Shown in pieces: positions 40,130-47,617 of a DNA stretch of 53,216 bases. Both the position numbers and the translations under genes were made by a program. Positions within the stretch are counted from its first letter, which is position 1. Every line of letters starts with the position of its first letter. The DNA comes from M55B144 sp964550615. GTDB lineage: Bacteria > Bipolaricaulota > Bipolaricaulia > UBA7950 > UBA9294. The notes under the pieces were generated by a model. It saw nothing but the letters and a program-made list of their open reading frames with translations, was not told where the DNA came from and did not search any database. Location of the stretch: positions 1-53,216 of the forward strand of contig CAZKAB010000008.1 in assembly GCA_964550615.1 (NCBI GenBank), in the 5' to 3' direction.

Positions 40130-40666
40130 TACTTCTTGTGCTGGACACTCATATACGGGGAGTTCCAGCAACGCCAAGTCGCCGATTGGATTGGTGCGTG
40201 CGCGTGCGGCAGGTTCAAGCGCTGTCAGTGCGTGCGCAACATGAAGATGCAAGCACTTCACGCGAGAAAACTCTGCTATTCCACCGATGCCGCGTTGCGT
40301 AAGGGAATGCATCATCTTCTTCCTTTCTAGAGATTGACGGTCAGCTTCAGTCAGGAGAGACCGGCGATCTCGAATGTAGCTGAGATGGGCACTAACAACC
40401 ATGGCGGCGAGAGAGGCATCGGACTGCAATTGCTTCTCAATCCGGACGATCATCCCGGATGCTTCCAGATGAGCGATCTGGCGCGAGAGAAACGGGCAGG
40501 AGAGCCAATAGATGGTCGGAAAGGGCTTCCCCTCGACTACGGGATGGACAACGAGGACCTGTGGATATCCGTGCGCGCACCGTCGAGCGACTCCGAGCAA
40601 CGCACGTCCGCGGCGGCCGAGTTGCTTCGCGATCACGGCTCTATCTTCTAGCGATACAGGTTCCAT
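40112..40666 (-). CDS. DUF501 family protein
   Basis: A 184-residue protein with the DUF501 pattern: VARRCAHGYPQVLVVHPVVEGKPFPT (split), YWLSCPFL, a conserved LEASG, and the late block RGIGGIAEFSRVKCLHLHVAHAL with NPIGDLAL. The family is of unknown function and is often found near cell-division or central-metabolism genes. Here it is the last of five overlapping genes devoted to lipoylation, with a 19-base overlap with the LplA-like gene. Its stop codon lies in the loop of a terminator hairpin. Confidence 0.85.
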   Translation of the reverse strand: MEPVSLEDRAVIAKQLGRRGRALLGVARRCAHGYPQVLVVHPVVEGKPFPTIYWLSCPFLSRQIAHLEASGMIVRIEKQLQSDASLAAMVVSAHLSYIRDRRSLLTEADRQSLERKKMMHSLTQRGIGGIAEFSRVKCLHLHVAHALTALEPAARARTNPIGDLALLELPVYECPAQEVICSAR

Positions 40667-41391
40667 TGATCACTCCCGTATTTCTCGCGCTTCAATCTGG
40701 CGGCGTGAGCGATTTCTTCTTCATTACACTCATCGGCTTTCGCAGGCGCCGAGACGAGATTTGAGATTGGCCGTGCAAGAGCGAGGGAAAGCTGTTCCAT
40801 AGTTGTCCTGGGAAAGATCTGGGAGAGGAATGCGACCTCGCGCGGGCGTGACGGGACGAATTTAGCGCTGTACGACGGATTCATTGCACGCAGAATCCGA
40901 GGCAGTGAAAGCGCCGGTGGATGAACGAGCAGCGTCGTATGATAGAGGAGCGTCGTTCCTCGGCGGACCTGTGCTGCACCTGCGATCTTCTTTTCGTCGA
41001 TCATGATCGCGTTCGTGTCAACGCGGGAATCTATTCCAACGCGACGTAGAGCATGCACGAGTGCCTCTCCGACCACCTGATATGTTGTTGTGACCCCCCC
41101 CAGCGAGCGGGCGTCGCGTATTACGAGGGACAGATTGAGGTTGCCCGGGTAGTGATAGACGGCCCCTCCTCCGCTTATACGTCGCAGGACCGGAATGTGT
41201 TCGACGGCGGCGTAGTCCAAATTGACTTCGCTCGCCGCCGACTGCGACCGTCCGATGACGGCGGCACGATCATTCACCCACAGGCGGAGGACATCGTGTT
41301 TGCTGTTCTGAGCGCATACGAGCAGGGCCTCATCCAATGCAAGTCCGGAGGCGGGATCGATCGGCGCGATGTCTGCGATCAGGCGGAGCAT
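40648..41391 (-). CDS. Lipoate-protein ligase A-like protein, short form
   Basis: A 247-residue member of the biotin/lipoate ligase fold. Family blocks are LRRISGGGAVYHYPGNLNLSLV and the lysine block KKIAGAAQVRRG followed by LLYHTTLLV. The C-terminal accessory domain of LplA is missing, as in LplA forms that need a partner and in LipM/LipL transferases. No cysteine sits where LipM has its nucleophile, and the conserved lysine is kept. It overlaps lipA by 13 bases. It could ligate scavenged lipoate or transfer octanoyl groups. Confidence 0.82.
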   Translation of the reverse strand: MLRLIADIAPIDPASGLALDEALLVCAQNSKHDVLRLWVNDRAAVIGRSQSAASEVNLDYAAVEHIPVLRRISGGGAVYHYPGNLNLSLVIRDARSLGGVTTTYQVVGEALVHALRRVGIDSRVDTNAIMIDEKKIAGAAQVRRGTTLLYHTTLLVHPPALSLPRILRAMNPSYSAKFVPSRPREVAFLSQIFPRTTMEQLSLALARPISNLVSAPAKADECNEEEIAHAARLKREKYGSDQWNLYR

Positions 41392-42251
41392 GCGGTAATG
41401 GTCTGTGCGGCGCGGTATGAGCTACGCACCAACGGTCCGGACATTACGAAGCGGAAGCCGATGTTGCGGGCATCCTCCTCGAACGTTGCAAATTCCTCCG
41501 GCGATAGGTATCTTGTCACGAGCGCCGAAGCGTCGGTTGGAGCGAGGTATTGTCCCAGTGTCAGTGCGTCAACACCAACGAGTCGCAGTTCGCGCATTGC
41601 GTCAAGTACCTCTTCTCGCTTTTCGCCCAAGCCAAGCATGATCGAACTCTTGGTGATCACATGTGGCGACATCTCTTTGATCCGCTCGAGTACGCGCAGG
41701 GAAAGGTCATGACCAGCGCGGGGATCGCGCAGTCCGGGCGAAAGACGACGTACGGTTTCGATGTTGTGCCCAACCACGTCCGGACCGCTTGCCACGAGCG
41801 CGGCAAGCGCCTCCTCGTTTCCGGCAAAGTCGGGGATGAGCGCCTCGATCCTTATCCCAGGGGAAAGGGTCCTAATCCCGGAGATTGCGGCGGCAAACAA
41901 GCTCGCGCCTCCGTCTGCGAGGTCGTCGCGATCTACGGAAGTGAGGACGACGTACCTGAGGCCAAGATCGGCGATCGCCGATGCCAGCCGCGCCGGCTCT
42001 CCCCGATCGACCACCCCCTTCGGATTTCCCGTCGGGACGGCACAGAATAGGCAGGCGCGCGTGCACATCTCTCCCAGGAGCATGAATGTGGCGGTCTTTT
42101 GTTCCCAGCATTCGGCTGCGTTCGGGCAGCGCGCACCTTGGCAAACGGTCGTCAATTGATGTTTGTCCAGCAGATCGCGTATCGTGCGCATTCCCGACGC
42201 TTCCGCGTGCGCATGAGCTCTCACTTTAAGCCAGCTCGGTCGTCTATCCAT
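41379..42251 (-). CDS. lipA: Lipoyl synthase
   Basis: A 290-residue radical-SAM enzyme that inserts two sulfur atoms into protein-bound octanoyl groups. Auxiliary-cluster cysteines are in CQGARCPNAAECW, the radical-SAM cysteines in CTRACLFCAV, and the C-terminal RSSYRA arginine-serine motif is present, so all cluster ligands are intact. It overlaps lipB by 8 bases and the LplA-like gene by 13. Confidence 0.97.
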   Translation of the reverse strand: MDRRPSWLKVRAHAHAEASGMRTIRDLLDKHQLTTVCQGARCPNAAECWEQKTATFMLLGEMCTRACLFCAVPTGNPKGVVDRGEPARLASAIADLGLRYVVLTSVDRDDLADGGASLFAAAISGIRTLSPGIRIEALIPDFAGNEEALAALVASGPDVVGHNIETVRRLSPGLRDPRAGHDLSLRVLERIKEMSPHVITKSSIMLGLGEKREEVLDAMRELRLVGVDALTLGQYLAPTDASALVTRYLSPEEFATFEEDARNIGFRFVMSGPLVRSSYRAAQTITACSA

Positions 42252-42954
42252 TGAGTCTCTCCCAGTAGTATTCAGGGTCGCCGAGGGCGATATTCCAGTC
42301 GAAAACGGCTTCCATATGCTTCAAGAGGCGCCCTTCCACCTCGGCCATTCCGGGTGCTGGAGCCACAAGATCGCAGAGCGAGATCATCTCTATTGACATG
42401 CCGCAAGGATTGATCATCGCGAAGTGATCGCTGTTAACACTTATGTTTAGCGCCAGCCCGTGTTCTGTCACCCAATGACGTACCGATACTCCGATGGACG
42501 CGATCTTGCGATCATCAATCCACACGCCGGGTAACCCCGCTCTGCGAACAGCATGCAAGCTAAACTCGGTCAGAAGACCTATCATTGCCTGTTCTAGACG
42601 ATTGATGTATTTCTTGATATCACGGCCGTAACTGCGCAGGTCGATGATCGGGTACACAACGAGTTGGCCGGGACCGTGGTAGGTTATGTCTCCGCCGCGC
42701 TCGATATCGTATACCGGAATCCCTTCTGACTGCAATTCCTCTTCGGATATCCGGATGTTTGAGCGTGAGCCGCTGCGGCCGATTGTGAATACGGGATCGT
42801 GTTCCACTGTGATTACGGTGTCTCCTATTTCGCCGCGGCAGCGCATGGAATGTAGCAGGCGCTGCAGTTCGTGCGTGCGCGCATATTCGGCGCGGCCGAG
42901 CGCAAGATGAACAACCTGTTGCCAGTGATCAGTCGAGTTCGGCAAGGACATCAT
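42244..42954 (-). CDS. lipB: Octanoyltransferase
   Basis: A 236-residue enzyme transferring octanoyl groups from ACP to lipoyl domains. The motifs RGGDITYHGPGQLVVYP, the lysine in DRKIASIGV and the cysteine in INPCGMS are intact. The start ATG at 42954 (or 42951) overlaps the lipoyl-domain gene by 26 bases and has no strong ribosome site, which fits translational coupling. A much longer frame upstream is antisense-like and runs through that gene, so it is rejected. Confidence 0.95.
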   Translation of the reverse strand: MMSLPNSTDHWQQVVHLALGRAEYARTHELQRLLHSMRCRGEIGDTVITVEHDPVFTIGRSGSRSNIRISEEELQSEGIPVYDIERGGDITYHGPGQLVVYPIIDLRSYGRDIKKYINRLEQAMIGLLTEFSLHAVRRAGLPGVWIDDRKIASIGVSVRHWVTEHGLALNISVNSDHFAMINPCGMSIEMISLCDLVAPAPGMAEVEGRLLKHMEAVFDWNIALGDPEYYWERLNG

Positions 42955-43177
42955 TGAATCGTGCTTTTTCTCCTGCTTTACGGACGATGCGTTTGACATG
43001 CCCGGAGTGGGGGGCATCGACGACGAATGTTGTCTTCTCCGTCTCCACTTCCAAGATGTCATCACCCGCGTCGAAACTATCTCCCTCTGCCTTCATCCAT
43101 TCAATGATTGTCACTTCATTGACATCCCCGAGATCCGGCAGCCGCAAGACACTATCTGCATCACCTTGGTAATCCAT
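42929..43177 (-). CDS. Free-standing lipoyl-domain protein
   Basis: An 82-residue protein consisting of a single biotinyl/lipoyl hammerhead domain. It starts near LRLPDLGDVNEV and carries the modified lysine in VETEKTTFVVDAP, then GHVKRIVRKAGE. No E2 catalytic or binding domain follows. It is the first gene of an operon with lipB, lipA, an LplA-like gene and DUF501. The ATG follows GAGGAGGG. Its enzyme partner is not encoded nearby; a GcvH-like shuttle for lipoyl groups, or a redox carrier like the LbpA proteins of the sHdr system, are both possible. Confidence 0.85.
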   Translation of the reverse strand: MDYQGDADSVLRLPDLGDVNEVTIIEWMKAEGDSFDAGDDILEVETEKTTFVVDAPHSGHVKRIVRKAGEKARFNDVLAELD

Positions 43178-43226
43178 TACACCCTCCTCTTTGCGGATAC
43201 TAGCCGATTGCGCCGTTGCTTTCATC

Positions 43227-43256
43227 TTGCCCATTGTCATGGCAATCCGCTATAGT
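43227..43256 (+). promoter_or_regulatory. Promoter of tsaC: TTGCCC-18-TATAGT
   Basis: TTGCCC (43227-43232) and TATAGT (43251-43256) are 18 bases apart; the leader of about 58 bases ends in GAGG before the GTG at 43321. Confidence 0.55.
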
Positions 43257-43320
43257 GGGGCACCGCGGCGGACGCTATGCCGACAAGTTCTTGCCGCGAG
43301 CGAAAGCGAGGTGCGCGACA

Positions 43321-43914
43321 GTGCTGGTGGCAAGGATTTCCGATCCCGATCTTCCACTCATGGTGATTGAGGTCTTGGAGACGGGTGGGGTACTCATCTT
43401 TCCCACTGATACGGTGTATGGGATAGGCGGCAACCCATGGGATGAACGTGCGCTTGAACGGGTACGGATGTTGAAGGATCGAGATCGCAGGCAGCCGTTC
43501 AGCTTGCACTTGGCTTCTGTGGAAACAATCGACCGATTCGCGTCTATCAATGCGGATATGCGGAGTGAACTGGTGCGATTCCTGCCGGGCCCGATAACGT
43601 TCCTTCTTCCGGCAAATGAGTCGGCACCACCGTCCGCTGTCATGGATGGCAAGGTTAGCGTCCGTGTTCCCGCCCATCCGTTCTTTGCTTCCATCATGCA
43701 CCAGCTTGATCGGCCGTTGTTTGGGACAAGCGTGAATCGTTCCGGCGCTCCACCGCTAATCGCCGTCGATCAGATGATTGAGCAGTTCTCGGGAGTCGAT
43801 CTACTTGTGGAGGGTGTAGTAGATGGGGCGAGTGCGTCCGCAATCATCGACATAACGGTGGATCCTCCAGTCGTATTGCGTGGCGATCTCCCACCCGGTT
43901 TTGGAAGCCTGTAG
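43321..43914 (+). CDS. tsaC: L-threonylcarbamoyladenylate synthase (YrdC/Sua5 domain)
   Basis: A 197-residue enzyme that makes threonylcarbamoyl-AMP for the universal tRNA modification t6A. Family blocks are IFPTDTVYGIGGNP, LKDRDRRQPFSLHL, LPGPITFLLP and GTSVNRSG. It is a single-domain YrdC form without the Sua5 extension. The GTG at 43321 with GAGG upstream is preferred; upstream in-frame codons lack a site. tsaB, another t6A gene, lies 2.8 kb downstream. Confidence 0.93.
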   Translation: MLVARISDPDLPLMVIEVLETGGVLIFPTDTVYGIGGNPWDERALERVRMLKDRDRRQPFSLHLASVETIDRFASINADMRSELVRFLPGPITFLLPANESAPPSAVMDGKVSVRVPAHPFFASIMHQLDRPLFGTSVNRSGAPPLIAVDQMIEQFSGVDLLVEGVVDGASASAIIDITVDPPVVLRGDLPPGFGSL

Positions 43915-44020
43915 GCAGCCAACAGTGCAGAGTGCCTAGCGCAAGGCGCAGAATACGTGCAACCGACGATCGGGTTCTCTTTGGGAAGACGAGCGGCTGG
44001 AACAGGTGAACGAAGGCCGC

Positions 44021-44050
44021 TTGCCACAACGGCGACGGCCGCACTATAAT
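44021..44050 (+). promoter_or_regulatory. Leaderless-type promoter TTGCCA-18-TATAAT
   Basis: TTGCCA (44021-44026) and a consensus TATAAT (44045-44050), 18 bases apart. The GTG at 44057 and the ATG at 44060 lie 6 and 9 bases after the box, so the transcript should begin at the start codon. No ribosome site is visible. Confidence 0.65.
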
Positions 44051-44059
44051 GTCTTTGTG

Positions 44060-44590
44060 ATGAAAAAGATGAAAGGGGCGGCAGATGTTCTCACGTTGTC
44101 GCGGGGAGCGATCGCGCTCGTGATCTTTTCCCTCGGCTTCCTTGGTGAAACTGCATTGGCATGGGTGATCCTGCTCACCATGATCGGCTGGACCACTGAC
44201 ATCTTTGACGGCCGCCTTGCGCGTCGGCAGAACAAGCCGCCCACGTGGGTGGGAGAGCATGAGTTTGCGTTTGACATGATAATGGTGTTTGCCGCGCTCT
44301 GTTATCTGGTAATGGCGGGGATGATTCCCGTTCTCCCGGCAGCGATATACGTGGCGGTGGCGACGCTGTTCATCATAGTATTCCAGTCGAAGTCTGTTAC
44401 GATGTCGTTTGCCTTCCCATTGGTGGTGCTGCCGCTCGTAATCGCTTATCTCAAGGCCCCACGTGTGGCGTATCTGTACATTGCCTGGATCTGCCTCGCG
44501 TTGCTGCTCGATTGGCACCGATTCGTCGGCGTCGTTCGCGAGTTTCTTCATAACGCCAAGGCACTTCCTAAGAGGTTTTGGGGCGACTGA
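44060..44590 (+). CDS. CDP-alcohol phosphotransferase-like membrane protein with altered signature
   Basis: A 176-residue membrane protein with about five helices. Near residues 36-64 it carries DIFDGRLAR, the start of the CDP-alcohol phosphatidyltransferase motif. The rest deviates: the glycine position reads V (a G comes one residue later) and the second aspartate is Glu, while the last Asp is kept. Family enzymes join a CDP-activated lipid to an alcohol such as glycerol phosphate or inositol. Activity with this signature is uncertain. It ends exactly where the convergent ruvB gene ends. Confidence 0.78.
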   Translation: MKKMKGAADVLTLSRGAIALVIFSLGFLGETALAWVILLTMIGWTTDIFDGRLARRQNKPPTWVGEHEFAFDMIMVFAALCYLVMAGMIPVLPAAIYVAVATLFIIVFQSKSVTMSFAFPLVVLPLVIAYLKAPRVAYLYIAWICLALLLDWHRFVGVVREFLHNAKALPKRFWGD

Positions 44591-45595
44591 CTAGAACAGT
44601 CCTCCGGTCCGTTCCTTGCCCAGGTGGAGATAGGCACGCTCTGTGGCTGTTCGTCCTTGTGGCGTACGCTGAATAAATCCCTCCTGCAGAAGATAGGGTT
44701 CAATCATGTCGGTGATCGTGTCTTTTTCTTCCGACAGGGCGGCGGCGAGTGTTTCCAGCCCCACTGGGCCGCCATCGAACTTGGCCACGATCGCCTGTAG
44801 TAGAGCCAGATCACGTGTATCCAGCCCGACCTCGTCAATCTTGAGCATCTCGAGGGAACGTTGCGCTGTCTTGAGATCAACATCACCTTTTCCCTTGATC
44901 TGCGCGTAGTCGCGCGTGCGACGGAGAAGGCGATTTGCGATTCGGGGTGTACCGCGCGCCCGTTTAGCCAATTCGTGCGCCCCCTCGGGGGATACTTCTA
45001 TGCCGAGGAGCTTGCCGGTTCGGGTAATGATTAGCTCCAGTTCCTCTATCCGGTAGAAATCAAGTCGGAACGAGACCTCGAAGCGATCGCGCATCGGCGC
45101 CGATATCTGGCCGGCACGGGTCGTTGCGCCAATGAGCGTGAATGGTGGCACGTCGATCCGCAGAGACTGAGCGTTAGGCCCTTCTCCAAGGATGATGTCG
45201 ATTTTGTAGTCTTCCATTGCCGGATAAAGTATCTCTTCGACGTTTCTGCGCAGACGGTGGATCTCGTCGATGAAAAATATGTCGTGCGGTTTGAGATTCG
45301 TGAGAATCGATGCCAGGTCACCGGCCTTTTCAATTGCCGGACCGGAACTGGTGCGTATTCCCACTCTCATTTCCGATGCGATAATCTGCGCCAGCGTTGT
45401 TTTTCCCAATCCGGGAGGGCCATGAAGAAGCACGTGATCGAGCGGCTCTTCGCGCTCCTGCGCGGCGGCGACGTAGATACGTAGCTTCTCCTTAATATCT
45501 GTCTGTCCGATGAAGTCATCGAGGCGAGATGGCCGAACGTTGACGATTGTTGAATCTTCAGCGGATTGCAGCCCAATGATTCGTTCGGTCGGCAT
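44591..45595 (-). CDS. ruvB: Holliday junction branch-migration helicase RuvB
   Basis: A 334-residue AAA+ motor that drives RuvA-bound Holliday junctions. Walker A is GPPGLGKTTL, Walker B is FIDEIHR, followed by the sensor block GATTRAGQISAPMRDRF and the C-terminal winged helix (RTPQGRTATERAY). The length is typical. ruvA and ruvC are not in the window. The ATG at 45595 lies 9 bases after the -10 box and has no ribosome site, pointing to a leaderless transcript. Confidence 0.97.
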   Translation of the reverse strand: MPTERIIGLQSAEDSTIVNVRPSRLDDFIGQTDIKEKLRIYVAAAQEREEPLDHVLLHGPPGLGKTTLAQIIASEMRVGIRTSSGPAIEKAGDLASILTNLKPHDIFFIDEIHRLRRNVEEILYPAMEDYKIDIILGEGPNAQSLRIDVPPFTLIGATTRAGQISAPMRDRFEVSFRLDFYRIEELELIITRTGKLLGIEVSPEGAHELAKRARGTPRIANRLLRRTRDYAQIKGKGDVDLKTAQRSLEMLKIDEVGLDTRDLALLQAIVAKFDGGPVGLETLAAALSEEKDTITDMIEPYLLQEGFIQRTPQGRTATERAYLHLGKERTGGLF

Positions 45596-45604
45596 TGTGT
45601 AATG

Positions 45605-45634
45605 ATTCTAACAAAGCAGAGTGAGTGCGGTCAA
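45605..45634 (-). promoter_or_regulatory. Leaderless-type promoter of ruvB: TTGACC-18-TAGAAT
   Basis: On the reverse strand TTGACC (45634-45629) and TAGAAT (45610-45605) are 18 bases apart, and the ATG follows 9 bases after the box (CATTACACA), with nothing resembling a ribosome site. Confidence 0.7.
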
Positions 45635-45673
45635 CCGCTTATCTGGAGATCGATGCGCGCGTACTGCCTTTCG

Positions 45674-45702
45674 CTGACGGCAGGCGAGCATTCGTGTACC
45701 AT
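45674..45702 (+). promoter_or_regulatory. Leaderless-type promoter of ribF: CTGACG-17-TACCAT
   Basis: CTGACG (45674-45679) and TACCAT (45697-45702) are 17 bases apart; the ATG at 45711 is 8 bases after the box. The same TACCAT box serves tsaB. Confidence 0.5.
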
Positions 45703-45710
45703 TTTGTGTC

Positions 45711-46643
45711 ATGGACGAGAAGTGCAAGAATGGTTCCGTCGTATGTATAGGTACATTCGACGGTGTTCACCGGGGACATGTGGCGATTCTCAAGCGTGTC
45801 AATGAGATCGCAAGTGAAGATCGCCTAGACTTGGAGAGAGTAGCGTATTCGTTCATGCTTCCTCCTCGCTTTGAGACGTCCGGCTCGAAGCGTGGACTCC
45901 TCATCCCCGAGGACATCAAGGTGAAGATTCTTCTCCGGTACGTCGACCGTGTGGAACGGGTGAGGTTTGCTGATGTCTCTGATATTACGGCGGAACGATT
46001 CGTTTCAGACACGATCATCGGTCGATTGAATGCACGGGCGATCGTGGTCGGCGATCGATTTCGCTTCGGCCGCGGGCGTTCCGGCGACATCGCGAAGCTC
46101 AGGGAAATATGTGAACCAAAAAAGATCTTTGTTGCTTCGGTGCCGTCACAGGTGGTCGATGGCTCGTTAGTGAGCAGTACGCGCATCCGGCGCCTCCTTG
46201 CAGAGGGAATGATTGAATCTGCTACGGCGCTTCTCGGGCATCCGCCGCTCCTTGTCGGGCGCGTCGTTCACGGTGACGGTTTGGGCAGGGAGCTTGGATA
46301 TCCGACGGCGAATGTTGCCATAGGTTCGCGGATCATCATTCCACCAGATGGCATATATCTCGTGCATGCGTTTTGGAATGGTGATCGGTCGACAGGCCTC
46401 CTGTACATCGGCACACGTCCGACTCTCGGAGACGGGGAAGCGCGGTGTGAGGTCCATCTCTTGTCTCCGCCGACGTGCGAACTCTACGAACATACCGTTG
46501 AAGTGCAGTTGCTGCGTAAGCTTCGCGATGATCGGGCGTTCGCGTCGCTTGCCGATCTCAAACAGCAGATGGCACAGGATGTTAAGCAGGCGCGTGCCAT
46601 ACTTGCGACATGGAACGAGGTGGGAGAGCCGATGGCCGCTTGA
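45711..46643 (+). CDS. ribF: Bifunctional riboflavin kinase/FAD synthetase
   Basis: A 310-residue enzyme making FMN and FAD. The N-terminal adenylyltransferase half has GTFDGVHRGHVAIL and VVGDRFRFGRGRSGD and SSTRIRRLL; the C-terminal kinase half has GDGLGRELGYPTANV. The length is normal. FAD is needed by at least two flavoproteins in the window. The start has no ribosome site. Confidence 0.96.
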   Translation: MDEKCKNGSVVCIGTFDGVHRGHVAILKRVNEIASEDRLDLERVAYSFMLPPRFETSGSKRGLLIPEDIKVKILLRYVDRVERVRFADVSDITAERFVSDTIIGRLNARAIVVGDRFRFGRGRSGDIAKLREICEPKKIFVASVPSQVVDGSLVSSTRIRRLLAEGMIESATALLGHPPLLVGRVVHGDGLGRELGYPTANVAIGSRIIIPPDGIYLVHAFWNGDRSTGLLYIGTRPTLGDGEARCEVHLLSPPTCELYEHTVEVQLLRKLRDDRAFASLADLKQQMAQDVKQARAILATWNEVGEPMAA

Positions 46644-46668
46644 AAAACGACGGAAACCAGCTTACCAT
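46640..46668 (+). promoter_or_regulatory. Leaderless-type promoter of tsaB: TTGAAA-17-TACCAT
   Basis: TTGAAA (46640-46645, containing the ribF TGA stop) and TACCAT (46663-46668) are 17 bases apart; the ATG at 46678 is 9 bases after the box, with no ribosome site. Confidence 0.65.
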
Positions 46669-46677
46669 TTCCACGGC

Positions 46678-47340
46678 ATGATAACGTTGGGTGTAGATAC
46701 GTCTGCCGCCGTCGGAGGAGTGGCACTGTGTGACGGTGACGAGACTCTGGCGGATATGACGATGGAGGCTCCTCTGCGGCACGCGGAGGAACTTTTGCCG
46801 TTGGTTGAACACGCGCTAAAGCGTGGCGGAATCAGGATTAATGACGTAAAGCTGGTTAGCGTCAACCGTGGGCCAGGCTCATTCACCGGGCTCCGGATTG
46901 GGTTGGCAACTGCAAAAGGCATCTGCCAAGCAAGAGGCATTCCGCTCGTTGGCGTTGACGGACTGCGAGCGTTTCGAGTGCGTATCGAATCCCACTTGCG
47001 TGTGTGCGTGGTGCTCAAGAACCGGCGCGACCTGTATTATGTGCAGTGGTTCGTCGGGGATACGCCGACGCAGTCGGTGTCCGTGATGTCGGGCGATGAT
47101 GTTGCTAGGAAGATATATCAGGAGAAGCGGCGGCTGTACCTGATCGGAAGCGGAGTTGATGGCTTGCGCGATCGTCTCCGGAAATGCGCGTGGGTCGAAT
47201 GCGCCTCGGATGAACTGAACCGTCAGTCACCGGTGTGGGTCGCACGCCTCGGTGAACAACGCTTCTCTCAGGATCAGTTGTACGATCTTGAGCCGACGTA
47301 TGTAGAGCCCGTTTTGGCGAAGATGAGCAAGCAACTGTGA
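46678..47340 (+). CDS. tsaB: tRNA t6A biosynthesis protein TsaB
   Basis: A 220-residue ASKHA-fold protein that partners TsaD in making t6A on tRNA. The N-terminal LGVDTSAAVGGVALCDG, HAEELLPLV and NRGPGSFTGLRIGLATAKG blocks are diagnostic. A longer frame upstream overlaps ribF and is rejected. rpmB follows after 12 bases. tsaD and tsaE are not in the window. Confidence 0.93.
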   Translation: MITLGVDTSAAVGGVALCDGDETLADMTMEAPLRHAEELLPLVEHALKRGGIRINDVKLVSVNRGPGSFTGLRIGLATAKGICQARGIPLVGVDGLRAFRVRIESHLRVCVVLKNRRDLYYVQWFVGDTPTQSVSVMSGDDVARKIYQEKRRLYLIGSGVDGLRDRLRKCAWVECASDELNRQSPVWVARLGEQRFSQDQLYDLEPTYVEPVLAKMSKQL

Positions 47341-47352
47341 GAGGTGAGCTAA

Positions 47353-47544
47353 ATGTCGCGAGTATGTGATGTCTGTGGGAAGCGTCCTTCAGCGGGAAAC
47401 CAGGTAAGTCACTCCATGCGGCACACGCGACGCGTGCGAGTGCCGAACATCCAGCATGTGCACGCCTATGTCGATGGCAAGAAAGTGTGGATCAACGCGT
47501 GCACGCGCTGCATAAAGTCGGGCAAAGTCGCCAAGGTCATATAG
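47353..47544 (+). CDS. rpmB: Ribosomal protein bL28
   Basis: A 63-residue large-subunit ribosomal protein. It carries two cysteine pairs (CDVCGKRP near the start and CTRCIKSGK near the end), the zinc-binding form of bL28, and the family block NQVSHSMRHTRRV. GAGGTGAGCTAA precedes the ATG. Confidence 0.97.
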   Translation: MSRVCDVCGKRPSAGNQVSHSMRHTRRVRVPNIQHVHAYVDGKKVWINACTRCIKSGKVAKVI

Positions 47545-47551
47545 CGGCTCA

Positions 47552-47569
47552 AGACAAGACATCTTGTCT
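47552..47569 (+). terminator. Small hairpin after rpmB
   Basis: AGACAAG (47552-47558) and CTTGTCT (47563-47569) with a 4-base loop, 8 bases after the rpmB stop. The following GTCCGTT is only mildly T-rich, so this may be a weak terminator or attenuator. Confidence 0.45.
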
Positions 47570-47617
47570 GTCCGTTAGGGGGAGTTCAAGACGGTCTCTG
47601 AAAGCGATCGGAAGCAA

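Noticed and set aside
43844..44551. 235-codon minus-strand ORF opposite the CDP-alcohol phosphotransferase-like gene
   Set aside because: The plus strand has a strong promoter, membrane helices and a family motif.
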